Below, in pieces: positions 1-13,133 of a stretch of 64,000 nt of DNA. The DNA lies in contig MU839090.1 in the NCBI GenBank assembly GCA_030685235.1, forward strand, positions 496,001-560,000. Reading direction: 5' to 3'. The translations under genes were made by a program, and so were the position numbers. The stretch's first letter is position 1. Each line of letters starts with the position of its first letter. The notes under the pieces are model-generated. The model did not search any database. It was not told where the DNA came from and saw nothing but the letters and a program-made list of their open reading frames with translations. The DNA is from Copromyces sp. CBS 386.78. Lineage: Eukaryota > Ascomycota > Sordariomycetes > Sordariales > Sordariaceae.

Positions 1-55
1 CTAGACTTAGATTATAAATTATTATATTATACTGTAGACCTATATTACCCTTATA
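1..55 (+). repeat. 3' end of the 5' LTR of element B
   Basis: Aligns without gaps to 26530-26584. Seven of the eight differences are extra C-to-T or G-to-A changes in this copy, so it is the more RIP-mutated of the two LTRs. It ends in TTATA where the other copy ends in TTACA. The rest of the LTR lies left of the window. Confidence 0.88.
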
Positions 56-74
56 GGTGGTGCGCCAGCGCGAA
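56..74 (+). other. Primer-binding-site-like sequence of element B
   Basis: Begins right after the LTR end and contains TGGTGCGCC, the TGG-initial pattern expected for pairing with a tRNA 3' CCA end. The tRNA was not identified, and RIP may have changed bases. Confidence 0.5.
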
Positions 75-1029
75 TTATACGCGTAAAACTATTAAAATTA
101 ACGATAGGATTCAATTAAATCTCTTCTTTTATTTTATTCCCGTTAAAATCTTTGACTAATTTATTAATTTAGTAATAATAGTACTAATTAAACGTAATTA
201 TTATTAAAGGATTAAGATAATTTTTATTAAAGCTAAATTTGCTTTCGCTTGTTGGAGTATTAAAGGTACCTAAGTTTATACTTATTTTGGCCGCGTATTA
301 TATTAGACTTCTAGCGGATTTTAGTACTAATTTTTAAATTTATATTAACAGGTATTATTTATACCCGGATTTGGACTAAAAATTAATTTACCTTACTAAA
401 CTAAAGATTATCCCCGAGTTTAATATGATTTATGTAAGTCCGTTAAGAAATTCTACGTTAATAAAGTTTGGCGAATTAAGGATTTGATTTCGTTAAAATC
501 CTTTAGCTAGATTTTCGTTAGTTATTTTATTAAATAACCGATAGGTTTTTAAGGGTTCGATAATTATTTCGTTTTCATTCTATAAGCTATATCTACTCCT
601 CCCGAATTACAAACAAAGACTTTAATTTCGTTTATTAATTCGAATTAACCTTCGAACTAGAAGATTAATTGCCCGTTAGAAAAGAAGAATACCTAGTAAT
701 TTAGGTAATTAATAAGGCTTCTTTAATAGGATTTCTTATTTATTAGAAATATTAGAAAAACGATAGCGTACTTTAAAAATTAATTTAGTAAGAGACTTTA
801 ATATATTAACTTCAATTCTTTTCCGTTAAGATACCCCGGACTATTAATCCTAAGCTTCAACCCCGGGCGAATTTAATAGAAGCCCCGAACCTTAGGGAAT
901 TCTTTTATTCCCTATTAATTGGAGAAAAAATATTAGAAGAATTGTTGGACGGTTATATTGATTTTTAAAACTAATTGTATAAAAATTAGTAAAATGAGGT
1001 TATTAATTACGCTATACATTTAATAACCG

Positions 1030-1432
1030 AATTTTAAAAAGTTAAAGTATAAACTTAATTCGAAGAAATTTAGCGTTAAATTTAATTTAACGAAGTTGAA
1101 CGTTAAATAAATTAAATCCGATTCGTAGAAGCCGAGTATTGCCATTAAATTAAATTCGAAATTAAATATTAAATTTAATTTGAGAGGGATTAAACCGAAC
1201 GTAATTGTTAGGCTTAATTCGAGGAAAAACGTCGTTAAATCGAATTTAAGGAAATTTATTATTAAACCAAATTTGAGGAGGTTCGTTATTAAACTGAATT
1301 TAAGGAAGCTCGTTACTAAACCGAATTCGATTAATATTAATATAACGTAAACGGGGATATTAATATAACTAAAAATATAACGTAAAAAGAAATCGTCGCT
1401 TTAATCGCAAAGACGGTCGCCGAAATTATAAT
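1030..1432 (+). pseudogene. Element B gag, 5' part, up to the MITE1 insertion
   Basis: Read with RIP stops ignored, the frame encodes a Glu/Phe/Arg-rich stretch built from a 27-bp (9-codon) tandem repeat around 1235-1325, each unit close to TEFEEARYQ. It then runs into the conserved Gag segment that continues at 13134. The frame crosses the MITE1 TSD exactly: the partial codon AT at 1431-1432 is completed by the A at 13134. The true start codon is not certain. From 75 to about 1030 I recognise no product. Confidence 0.6.
1425..1432. repeat. Left TSD of MITE1 (ATTATAAT)
   Basis: Identical to 13126-13133. The 8-mer is its own reverse complement, so it could be read as TIR sequence, but the frame of gag rejoins correctly when it is counted once. 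Confidence 0.8.
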
Positions 1433-1491
1433 GAGAAACGCTATTCGCACCGCAGCAAAACGCTATTCGCACCGCTATTAAAAATGAAAAT

Positions 1492-1838
1492 TGTTACGCG
1501 AAGAGAATCTTCATAAGTAATACTATAGATAATGATAATAATAAAAGATAAAGAGTACGACTGGTCACTAGACAGAGTGACAGTACGTAACAATAGGCGA
1601 TAGTATTATCAAAGGAAGTATAAGGCAATATTGACGAGAGCCTCAACCTAGGACCTTGCATACGATTTTATAGAGTATAAGCAAAATAGACGTTAAATTA
1701 ATATAATATAAATTAATAATCTAATCAACCTTAACGGAAGTTAACTGGGGAATATTCTTATATAGTATAGACTGCTTAAATAAACGTATACTAAGATAGA
1801 ACGGGTTATCCAAGCATTTGCCTAAAATTCCCCTAATA
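1492..1838 (-). repeat. 3' LTR of element A
   Basis: 347 bp, aligns gap-free with 12419-12765; the differences I checked are transitions. It keeps CA/TG sites around 1560-1680 that are lost in the other copy, and has lost others that the right copy keeps. Confidence 0.92.
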
Positions 1839-4619
1839 TTTCCCCTTCTACAAAAGAAATAAATGCTTACTATTTACAAAATTATACTAAGTATAACCTA
1901 TTACGAATATTTACCAAGTTATTGCCGTAACCGATTATTTTAACGCTACTATATACTATACTTAATACTAAACCTCTTAATAAAAGATTCTAATACCGAA
2001 TAATCTAATATATAATACTAAATGACTATTAATATAATAACAAACTTAACGGTTGTTCGAATAGATTCCCGATTTATCGTCGTCTTCGTTAACGTTCTCG
2101 AAATATTGAAATTAGTAAAAAATATTATAGTAGGAACGTTTACGGCCGTTAGAAGGAGAATCCTCTTAATTACGCCAATCCTTTTATTAATAGTAATTAT
2201 TATAAATAGTTAGGCAATAGGGAGAACGTATAGAAGGTAAAGTATTATATCCGCTAGAACGGGCGGATTATAAATTGAATTTATTAATACTAAGGATGCC
2301 GTAGCCGAAATTAACGTTAGAACGAGCGCTACAATTAATAATAATTCCCGGAATTACATCGATTTACCGAATATACTTAACCGCTAACGGGGTAAGAGTA
2401 TAGCGTAAAGTCTCAATAGTCTTACGTAAGGCGACAACTTCGTCCTTTAAATTATTTATTTCCTTATTTTAATATTAATTTAATTAAACTAATAATTGCA
2501 ATTACTAATTAAATACCTCTTATACTACGCTAAAAATAATATTTACGTTAATTATTTTAGTAATATAAACTTCTTTTACAACTTCCTTAATAATAATTAA
2601 TAATTCCGATTAAGCTAGCGTATTAAAAACGATCTAAACGCAATATAGAAAGCCTATATAAACTAATATATTACTAATCTATTTAGGAAGACTAGTTATA
2701 TAATTATAATATTATAATACTAAGAATATAGCTTTTATTAGGATCTTTTCAATAAAAGAAAGATCCCCGTCGTTAAATTTATTAAACGCGGCGTTAAAAA
2801 CATTTTTAATACGACGAATTAAATTACTCTAAGAGAAAGAATCCTTTTTTATAAATTTCTTAAAATATTCTTTAATAATCTTACTAATTTCGTTATAAAG
2901 GTTATTATTTATAGTAATATTCAATATATAATAATTTTTACGGTATATATCTTTAATTACCTCTATAATATCCGGGTAAAACTTACTTTAAGCAACCGAT
3001 TTACTAAATTATATATTACCGATAGTACGAGCTTAAACAATTCGTACAGCTATTTACCGGTTCTTCCAAGCTAGCATTTATTTATTTTTAATAGGGGTCG
3101 TAATAATTTAAATAGTAAGGGCGGAATTTTAAACGGCGGGAATAAAATAAGGGCGTATTTAATTAAAAGCCTAATTAATTATAAAATTAATTTTTTATTA
3201 CTTTTAATCGTTAGCGAAATTATAAACATTAAATATAATAATACGGCCGATAAAATTAATTAATTTAATAATAACGAAACCCATTCCCAACCAATTATTA
3301 ATATATTATAAAACGAGAGTAACCTCTATTAATTAATTATAATTATAAGTATATATATTATTAGAGAAAAATATAGTCGGGATAAAGGAGAAAAAGGCAT
3401 CCTCCTTAACGTATCCAATTATTTAAATACGCGTATTATATATAAGGGGATTATAATTTTAAGGAATTTAATCCTACTAATCTCCGAAATTACTACCCTT
3501 AATTAATTTATTTATAATTAGGGCCAATAAAATTATTATAATTAAATAATTAACGTTACCGCTTATTATTTATAAAATAATTTAATCGAAATTAATTTAT
3601 ACGCCCGTATAATTAATTATACTATAAAGAACCGAAGTTAAAATATTATTATAGTAAACGAATAAGTAATTTACTATTATAAGCGGGACGCAACGGCGAC
3701 TGAACTATATAATTTTAGTATTATATATTATTATGCCGTTAAGGGTAAAGGATTTAATACTAGGAAAACGATTATTAGGGTTATATAGGCCGGTAGCCTT
3801 ACCCAAATTAATAATAAAATTAATAATATACTATATATAAATATATTTGAAAAAGGCGTTTAATTTATTGTCGGTTATACTAGCGACTAAATTTGTAATA
3901 AAACCGAATAGTATAATATAAAGCGAATCGTAACCTAAATTAATAATTTTAACGGCGCTATTTATAATTATATAGCGACTTAAATATTTAGCTGTATTAG
4001 CTAACGTAGGGAAACGTTAATTAGTTTTTAAACCGAATAGGGAGAAGAAGCGATCTTAATTATATTAGCGTAATAACCTATTAGAATTACTATAATAATT
4101 AATTTAATTAATAAACTTCGTTAAATTAAGATTATTAGGGGTATTAATATCTACTATAATTATATTAGGTTACTATATTTTAGGCTAGAATTAACTAATT
4201 TTAATAAGGGGAGAGGGTAGGGATAGGGTAGGTTGTAATAATATTATTAATAGAATAGAGAAATTTTTAAAAGAAAGGAAATAAATCTTATACTATATTA
4301 AAAATTATATATATACTAAAACTTCTAAATTTTACTTCTAATTATAACTTACCTATTTACTAGGGATTATTTACTTTAAATCCTATTACCTACTTTAATT
4401 AAATATATAACGTTATATTAGACTACTATTCGAAAAAGATAGAACGAAAATAATAATACTTAATTTAATTACTTTATTAACGTAATAATATAATTAATTA
4501 AGCGAATACTTAGAAATTTTAATAAATTAATTATAAAAATTGGAAAGGAAAATAAAAGAAATAAATAGAAAATTAGAATAATAAAAAAAAATATTTTAAA
4601 CCTTTCGCAATTTTCTAAT
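1839..4619 (-). other. Element A segment between pol and 3' LTR, no recognised product
   Basis: About 2.8 kb of RIP-mutated DNA between the chromodomain end and the polypurine tract. Six-frame reading shows only short chance frames. It may be an extra reading frame, a long untranslated region or another insertion. I found no TIR or LTR pair in it. Confidence 0.5.
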
Positions 4620-7600
4620 TCTCCCCCTTTCAAACGAAAAATTTAACGCTATTAACGTTTCGACGGGCAATTAATACGCTAGACGACCTTTTTACAAATA
4701 CTTTTAAATAGTAATTCTAACGGGTATTCGTATTTAAATTCCTTTACTTTTTCTTTCGAATTCTTTATAAATTCCGTACACAATTTTTAAATATTATCCT
4801 TATTTTAAAAGCCGGTCTATTTAATTAAATATTTTATATTTAACGGACTTTAATTCCCTACTATTAAATTTTTAACTTCCTATTCTTCTTAACCATTAAC
4901 TTTAACAAGCTTCGGCGGCGGTATTTTTTAATTAAATAGGTCCGGACCCTATACCGGTTTATAAAAATAAACTATTAAAATAATTAGATATATACGTTAA
5001 GTTCTTAATAAATTAAATTTATAGGGTAAAAGGCCGACCTTTTTTAAAATCCGGTATAATCCTATACGTTCGGCGGAAAATTTCTTCTTCGGGACGCTTA
5101 ATAAATAATAACCTTTATTAAATCGAAAGTAAATTTTATCGCTAACTTTAAACGTAACCGGCGAATATTTAATATTATATTATTCTTTAATAATTATACC
5201 GGCCCGATTAATAAACTTTATAATTTCTAATTAGAATTCTTAACGGATTAACGCGAAAAATTCCGTAATTAACGCCTCTTTTATATTTAGTACTAGCAAA
5301 TTAAATACCGCTTAAAGTTTAAATCCGTATACCAATTCGTTAGGAAATAAACCGATTATTAATTATATAGTATTATTTAAATTATATTATAGGGCGGCTA
5401 ATATTAACATTTATAAAAATATATTAATAGCGTACTATATATAGATTACTATTTCGGCCGTTTAATTTATATATTTAAATTAATTATCCGTTTAAATATA
5501 GTAGGCCGTCGAAAAGAGAAAATTAATAGCTAAAGCTTCAAAAATACTCCTCCAAATTTAAAAACGAATTTTAAATTTCGGTTATTAATAATAGTAACTA
5601 ATAAACCCTAATTATAATATTATAAGGCTTATAATAGAACGATTACTTATTCTTTCGCCTTATACATTAAATAACCTACTAATAATAAGACTTTTTTATT
5701 AAATTTATAAATTATAATATATATAGTATCGAATTCGTCGAACTTTAGAAGGGACTATATAATATTAATAGATTTAATTATAAATATATTAATAACAAAA
5801 TCTATTATAATTATATAATAGGGCCGTAGGAATATTCGAATTAATAGTAGTTCGCTAAACGTTAATTATCGGTCTCGTTAATTTTAATAATATACTTCGC
5901 AATACTTAACGTATTCTCGGACTATTTAAATTTTACGTCTTATATAAAATTGTAACAAATCTACTATTATATAATTAATATTAAAATAATACTTTTTGTT
6001 GTAAATTAATTCTAATATTTTCTATATATAAGCGCGAAAAATATATAAGCGCCTTTCGTCTAAATAATCGATATAGAAGAGAAAGCCATCGTTAATTACG
6101 TAAGGACTAGCCGGGAGGTTAGGCCTTTTATTTAAGCGGCGTATATATATATAATCTAGAACGTTAATATTCACGATTAATTATAAAATTCTACTATATT
6201 TTAGATTGGCGGGGTAAGTATCTACAAATATTTATTTAAAGGCGGGAACGATAACCGGCAAAATTGTCCGAATATTTAGGGAAATTTCCGCGTATATAAA
6301 GGAAAAGGCATTAAAACTTTCTAAATAATTGAAATAAAATTAAATATTAGTAAATTCGTCCAATAAATCGTTATTATTAGCGGCCTCAATTATAAACAAC
6401 CTTAATAAAGCATTAAATATAATATTCAACAATCATAAAATAAAAAAAATATTTAAATTGAACTATAATACCTAATTAGTAGTATTAGCGAACTTAGGGT
6501 TTATTTTCACTAAATCTATTATTCTTAAAAATATATATTTAATAATACTAGCGGTAGAAGCGTAATCCGTAATAATATTTACGGGTCGAATATTAAATTG
6601 GACTATCTTCCATAGCTTTCGTAGTACTTAAATAATAGCGGCGATTTCTACTTCTATTAAACTATATTTCTTTTCCGTTAAAATTATTAATCTTAATAGG
6701 AAATAAATAGATTTAATTATCATTAATAGGATCTTACTTATACTAAGAATAAATTCGCCATTTTATTCGTATTTAAATTAGAAAACGTAAATATTTTATA
6801 TTATATTATTAATATTAATTTTAATAAATAATACGTCCGTTTTAATGTAATAATATAAATATATTTAATTATACAAATTTTCCTATATACTACGAAAGGC
6901 TTCGAACTTTTCTTTAGTAAGCTCGAACTTAATTTTAGAAATATAAGTTTTTTTCATTTATTTTATTACTTTTAATTTTAAATCTCCTAATTTTCGTACT
7001 CGTTTTAATAGCTCCGTTTTCTTATAATTAAATAATTCCTCCTTTACAACGAACTATAGTATTCTTTAATATAATTAACCGGCTATACCTAAATAAATCT
7101 TTAGAATATTTAGTATATTAGGGAAATTAAATTTTTAGAACACTTTAATACAGTCTTCCGTACGTTAATAACTTTAACCGTTAATAATATTACCGAAAAG
7201 TTGAATAGACGGGAAAGCTATAAATAATTTATAAATACCAATATAGATATAATATTTATTAAGGAGTACTATTACAATACTAATATACTTTAAATACTCT
7301 TCTTTAATATTACTAAAGATAATAATATTATTAATATAAACGCATATAAATAATTAGTAGTCGAAGAATAATCGGTCTATAAAACGTTATATAAATACAG
7401 GCAAATTTTTAAAACTTATTAGAACGACGTTAGATTATTTAAGCCTACGAAGGTTAATTACTATTATACAATTATAATAGAATATAAAAATTAATAATTA
7501 GTAGAAAAATCCGGTAGTATTAAAGATACTAAAGAACTTCTTACCGATTATTCTATCAATTATATTTTTTTAGTCGGGTAATAAGTAAACGTCTAGTATC

Positions 7601-8110
7601 GTAATACTATTTAAAGGGCGAAAATTAATAATTATTCAAGGTTTATCGACGCTATTAACTTTCTGCTATATAATAAAAATAGGGTATACAATAGGAATAG
7701 GCTATAATATAAAGGATATTTTACCCTACGTATACAATTTATTATACTCCTTATTAAGGAATTCGCAATCCTTAGCTCCTAGTAGGTAGAATCTAACGAT
7801 TCTCCGCTAATTTTACTATCCTTCAACGAAATTTATATATATTTTGTCCTCTTCCTTTATTGGAACGATCCTCCGGTCTTTAAAAACGTCGACGTACTTA
7901 TTTAGGAGGCTCTTTATTTGCTAAATAAAATTAGAATCGTTATTACAAATATTAATACTTACTTCGGAAAGAATGGATTCGATATTGTTAAATTTATTTA
8001 ATCTATATAATAGGATGTTAAAAGCCTCTTTCTAAATCGCTACTTCCTTATTATTTTCGGTACTTTAATCGATATATATAGTATATTATTTAGAGGAGAG
8101 CCTAACTTAT
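4620..8110 (-). pseudogene. Element A pol remnant: RT, RNase H, integrase, chromodomain
   Basis: Reading right to left and ignoring RIP stops: the RT catalytic box lies near 7309-7345, where the YxDD aspartates read as Y-I-N-N (two GAT-to-AAT changes), followed by I-I-I-F-S as in Gypsy RTs. RNase H lies near 6450-6900. The integrase zinc-finger cysteines and the first catalytic Asp (I-D-F) lie near 5780-5930, and the second Asp region near 5580-5600 is mutated to Asn. The integrase C-terminal domain is near 5040-5160, and a chromodomain with Y-L-(V/I)-K-W near 4720-4900. It cannot encode active enzymes. Confidence 0.85.
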
Positions 8111-10760
8111 ATTTCGGGGGCTAAGTAAATTATATTAAATATATTAAGAAATATAGCCGTTTTAGTAACCTTAGGCAATAGGCGTATAATTATATTAATA
8201 CGGGTATTTATAGGAATAAAAAGGTTATTATTAGATTAATTTAAATATAGAACTACCTTAAGGGTTTTACTATTTACCGTAGTATTTAATAAATTAGGTA
8301 ATTAAGTATAAAAATTATAAGCGGGACATTTATTTAAGGAGCGCCAATTATTAAATTAGGCGCTATATTAAATTAGAAGGATACCGGAACAGTAAACTAA
8401 AAAAATTATATTTTATTTAATAAAAATTTTAGTAATAAAAGTATCTTCTCCCAATTCATCCTTCTTAGAAAAAACCTTACTTTATACCTTTATACTAAAT
8501 ATAGATCTAAATAAGTAGAAAACGGTATTAAAATTAAGCTTAATACTATAATTACGAAGAAAATCCATTCTTAATAGTATATTCGGGCCCAATTCCTCGA
8601 TAACCAACGTAGAAATTTAAAAATAGCCGTTAACCTTAACGCTATTAACCCTCCCTTCTATATAGAAATTAAATTCGGCTATAATATTAATAATTATTTT
8701 TAAATTAATTCCGTTTATAATGTTTAACGGGAATTTAGTATACCGAATATTCGGGGAAAACTTTTCGATAAATACTCGATTTACTACCGTCGAAGAATAC
8801 CTAAAATTAAAATAAATAGTAACAGGAAGCGTATTTAGATTCAATTTAATATCGACTTTTAAATATAATATAGCCTTTTATAAGTTTAGCATTCCGTTTT
8901 AAGCGGTAATATTCATAATAGTTTCGATAATTTATCCTTCTATAAAAACTAATAAAATATATTAGCTTTTATACTATATATCCAATAATTTAAGCTTCCG
9001 ACCGTCCGTTAAAGTAGGTAATCTTAATATAATATCCGCCTCCTTTACCCTTCTACCCTTATTTAAAGCCTTTTAGAAAGTTCCGGGCGAAGTATTTTTA
9101 ATTTTAAACGAAGGATTAAACAATTTATAAAACGTTTAAACTATTTTTAAACGTTTAAAAATAGCAGTAAAATTGGAATCGGATAATAGATTTAACGATA
9201 GGGATTTATCTTTATTATTATATTCGGTATTTGTAACGAATATAGTATTAATAATAATAGTAGAAATTATATAGTTTAACGTCGGGGTTGTAAAAATTTA
9301 AAATATATTGCTAAATATATTAGTATAAAGTACGGGGGAATTAATAAAGTAAATAAAAGAAATATTATTATATTTAACGGCAAAATTATTTATATTAAAC
9401 TTTATTACTTCCTCTTTAAAATTACTTATAAAATAGTAACCTTAGCTCTCTAAATAATTAACTTTGTCCTCTACCTTAAATTCGTCTTCGAAAACGGTAA
9501 CGCTATTAGTATAAATATAATAATTATTTCGAAACTTAATTTATTTACTAAACTTCTTCCTAATATACCGATAGCGATTGCCCGAATTAATAGTACCGGA
9601 TTTATTAAAATTGTCGCTAATCCTCTAAAATAGAAATTTAGGACAATTTTTTTCGGCAAGCCCATTATTATTCGAAAAAAAGTCCTTCTTATATATTCCT
9701 TTATTCTCGCCCTAAAACCTAATATAAGCGGCAAATATAGTATTTAATTCGATTGTATTTTCGGGGTTATTATTGAAAGCGAGGTAAATTAAGCGAGGAT
9801 TTTTAATAAAATCGACGAGCTTACCCTAAATTAAATTAGCTTTCTTTTTAACGTTATCGATATATTATTTAAAAATATATCCAGGGGTAAATTTAATATA
9901 ATAGGACTTTAATTTAGGGTATAGGCTATTTTAAAGACGAATATATAGTTAAAAGTTAATTAAATTACCCTATAGTCGTACGTATTTAAATAATTCTATA
10001 AAAAAATTATATAATACTAAATCGCCTTTCTTATTAAATTTAATAGTAAAACGGTAAGTATCGAACTACTTCTATACTTAATTAGGTTTAATCTTAAAAA
10101 TATAATAAAAGGCTTCGACGATTTTACTTAAATTATTACTAAATTTAATACATTTATCCTAAAAAAGTATACTAATCTACTAAAAAAGGGTAATACTACG
10201 TAATAAATATTAAAAATTATTAATAATTACTTTACGTCGCTCAATATAAATTAAAATTAAATCTTCGAACGAATTAGTAAATAAATAATAATTAGTAAAG
10301 ATATTGATTTTACTATCCGTATAGACTCTATAGCGCTTTTTATTTTTAGGAATATTAAAGTAGAATATTCTAATATTAAAAAATTTCTATTAAATTTACT
10401 TATTATTAATAATATTAGTTAAAGTAGTCGATCTTCCGTTTTCACGCTCTTTAAATTCAATAATACGAATATAAATCTCTTCAAATATATTATTAAGGAG
10501 AAAGGCGTTTTCTAATATAGTACTAGTATTATTAGCCTCTTCTAATAAATAAGAAGAGTCGGAAGAATTATTAGCGAAATATATTAAAATACGTTATTTA
10601 TTACTAGGAGAAATACTTTAATAATTATTAAAATACAATAGAGGGAAACCTTATTAAATAAGAGTAAATTAATTATTAGTAAATTAAATTAATAGAATAT
10701 AGGCCGAAGAAGTTTGCGTAGAAATAAATTAAATAGAAATTTTAGACGTTTAAGTTAACG
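8111..10760 (-). pseudogene. Element A gag and protease remnant
   Basis: The retropepsin-like segment is visible at 8575-8844: a frame of 75 codons survives at 8617-8844, and just downstream the flap-side motif I-L-L-x-M-D-F-L follows. A degraded CCHC zinc knuckle (K-N-C-P and flanks) lies near 9640-9680. Gag proper extends to about 10.7 kb and is recognisable only by position and composition. Confidence 0.65.
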
Positions 10761-12418
10761 TTCACTAAATTAATTAAATTTAATTAATTTATTTAATAAA
10801 GTAAGTACATTATTTAATTTAACAATTGTATTTTTCGGTTTCGTTATTATTAATAGGCTATTAATCCTACTCAATAATTTCTTTAGGAATTATACCGTTA
10901 TTAACAACGCTTTTAGGAATTAGGTTATAACGTTTTATAACCAGTAGAAAATTATTAACGCGTATATAGACGGGTAAATAATTAAGATTAGTAATTAGTA
11001 ATTAATAATGAATATAATCGATCCGAAGATTTTTTATACGATTCGTAAAGTTAATAACGTCCTAGGGGTCTTTAACGCTAATTATAATAAAATTAGTAGT
11101 AAGACTAAAAATATTAGAACGCTAAAGCTAATTTACTATTATATAATTGGGAAATTGACTAGGATATTACTACGCGGCTATAAGAACTATAAAGTTAAAC
11201 CTTAATTTTATATTATTTTTAATAAAGCATAAAGTATTTTAAATAGGATTAACGAAATAAACAGGAAATTTGTCGGCTATAATAGGTTTTAATAATTAAT
11301 TTATACGGTTTTACTATTACTTCTATACGAATCGAATTAGCGTTTCCACTTATATTATATTTATAAAAACCCTTATAACGGGATTAGTAGTAAGCTTTTC
11401 GGTAAGGGTGGCGGCGGTATCTACTATTAAACTTACTTAGGAAATAATAGACTCGGTAAGTAAAAGTAGGCGAACGTGAATTTCAATCGATTAGATAGGC
11501 AATACATCGGCTATAATAACGGAAGCCTTAGAGGGAGCTAGCAGGAGCGGCGGTATATCAATTATTTTAATTATATTAAAAAAATTAGAATTATTAGGAT
11601 TTTAGGAATTAGCAATAGAAGAAGCATTAATACTTTTAAGAATTAGTACGCGAATAGTAATATTAACGATATCTTCGCCCGTATTATAAGGAACGGGCGG
11701 GGGAAATAACAGCTAAATTTAATCTATTTCTATTTTTATAATTTCCTTTACTTTCTTACATTCTTTCTTCAAATTTACGTAAAAGGTTTACTAATATTTC
11801 TTCTTTAACTATATAAATTATTTATTTACTTTTCCGAAAAATTAAGTTTAATAAATTAGGACCGGATAATTATTAATTAAATTACAATATTTATATAGGA
11901 CGAATACTATTTCCTTATCGGCTATATTATAATCGACGATTTAACTTTTATTATAATTATTAGTAGCGAATTCTTTAGGCTAATTTTTATTAACTTTAAT
12001 ATAGCCGTCTTCTTTGAGGTAAAATTGCACAATTTTAACAATGAAATTACTAGCTATTATAATAAAACATTCTTTATAATAAATTTAAAGTTATTTAATA
12101 ATAAATTAATAGATTTATCGTACTTTGTAAGTAATTTAATCGTTTTATATTTTATAAGCCAATTTAGGTTCGCTATTATTCTCAGTTATTTTAAAGGTTA
12201 ACTATTAAATTTAGATAAATAAAGTACGTAAAAAAAGGGGTAAAAATACTATTTAAAAGGGTTTTACATTAAAGAAATTAATTCGAATAAGTTGAATAAG
12301 TAGTAATAAATCTAATAAATCGTTATTAAAATTGTCGTAAAGAATATAATCTCCCCCTTTTACAAAAAGAAGAAAAAGGAATAATAAGGTCGGTTTAAAT
12401 TAAACTATAAATACTATT

Positions 12419-12765
12419 TATTATACGAAGAGAATTTTTATAAATAATATTATAAATAATAATAATAATAAAAGATAAGGAGTGCGATTAGTTATTAGAT
12501 AGAGTAATAATATATAATAATAGGCGATAGTATTATTAAAGGAAATATAAAGTAATATTGACGAAAGCTTTAACTTAGGACCTTATATACAACTTTATAA
12601 AGTGTAAGCAAAATAGACGTTAGATTAATATAATATAAATTAATGATTTAATTAACTTTAACGGAGGTTGATTGGGGAGTATTCTTATATAGCATAGACT
12701 GCTTAAATGAGCGTATGCTAAGATAGAGCGGGTCATCCGCACATCTGCCCAGAATTCCCCTAACA
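12419..12765 (-). repeat. 5' LTR of element A
   Basis: 347 bp, gap-free partner of 1492-1838. Its outer 110 bp (12655-12765) keep several CA/TG sites, so RIP fades towards the MITE1 body. Confidence 0.92.
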
Positions 12766-12770
12766 AAAAT
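12766..12770. repeat. TSD of element A (AAAAT, right copy)
   Basis: Identical to 1487-1491, directly outside the two LTRs. Confidence 0.85.
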
Positions 12771-13125
12771 CCTAAGTGACTCTATGAAATCTGGTCTATA
12801 TAGGTTAATAATAGTATTGAAATTTTTGTCATTTTTTACTCTATCCAATACCACTTTGGCCAATATGCTTAGGCTATCCTACGAAGCTAAAAACACTAGG
12901 TGCTCAAAAATAAAACTTTCAATTTACAAAATTGGGGACGTGTTTTTAAGAGTACTAAATAACATTGGTTAAGATCCCCACCTGAATCATAAAATGTAGA
13001 AAAATTTAAGGAATTCTATATACTTATTTATATCTTTGTAGCTTGAGACTTGGCGAAGCTATACTTTATTTTATTTTGGATGGCGGTGTATAAAGCGTTT
13101 AGCAGCGGTGCGAATAGCGTTTCTC

Positions 13126-13133
13126 ATTATAAT
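13126..13133. repeat. Right TSD of MITE1 (ATTATAAT)
   Basis: Identical to 1425-1432; the gag frame of element B resumes at 13134. Confidence 0.8.

Larger units (their letters stand above)
1492..12765 (-). mobile_element. Element A: complete 11.3-kb Ty3/Gypsy chromodomain retrotransposon, RIP-mutated, inserted in MITE1
   Basis: Two 347-bp LTRs (1492-1838, 12419-12765) lie in direct orientation with TG...CA ends (the left copy ends TA after a C-to-T change). The 5-bp TSD AAAAT is at 1487-1491 and 12766-12770. Coding order on the minus strand is Gag, protease, RT, RNase H, integrase, chromodomain, so 12419-12765 is the 5' LTR. A purine-rich tract (minus strand of 1839-1853) abuts the 3' LTR. 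All frames are broken by RIP. Unusually, about 2.8 kb lie between the end of pol and the 3' LTR. Confidence 0.93.
1433..13125. mobile_element. MITE1: 414-bp TIR element inserted in element B gag and split by element A
   Basis: Terminal inverted repeats: 1433-1491 against the reverse complement of the segment ending at 13125. The first 21 bases are identical and similarity continues for about 50 bp. The 8-bp TSD ATTATAAT lies at 1425-1432 and 13126-13133. Removing element A and one copy of its TSD leaves 414 bp. The left arm holds the 16-mer ACGCTATTCGCACCGC twice, at 1438-1453 and 1460-1475. The body at 12766-13095 has ordinary CA/TG frequency, unlike all DNA around it. No transposase is encoded, so it is non-autonomous. 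The 8-bp TSD fits hAT, P or Merlin groups; I cannot choose. Confidence 0.85.

Noticed and set aside
2022..2213. 63-codon + strand frame in element A
   Set aside because: Antisense to the element, no motif, AT-driven composition.
9471..9734. 87-codon frame in element A
   Set aside because: Other frame than the zinc-knuckle remnant of gag; a chance frame in RIP DNA.
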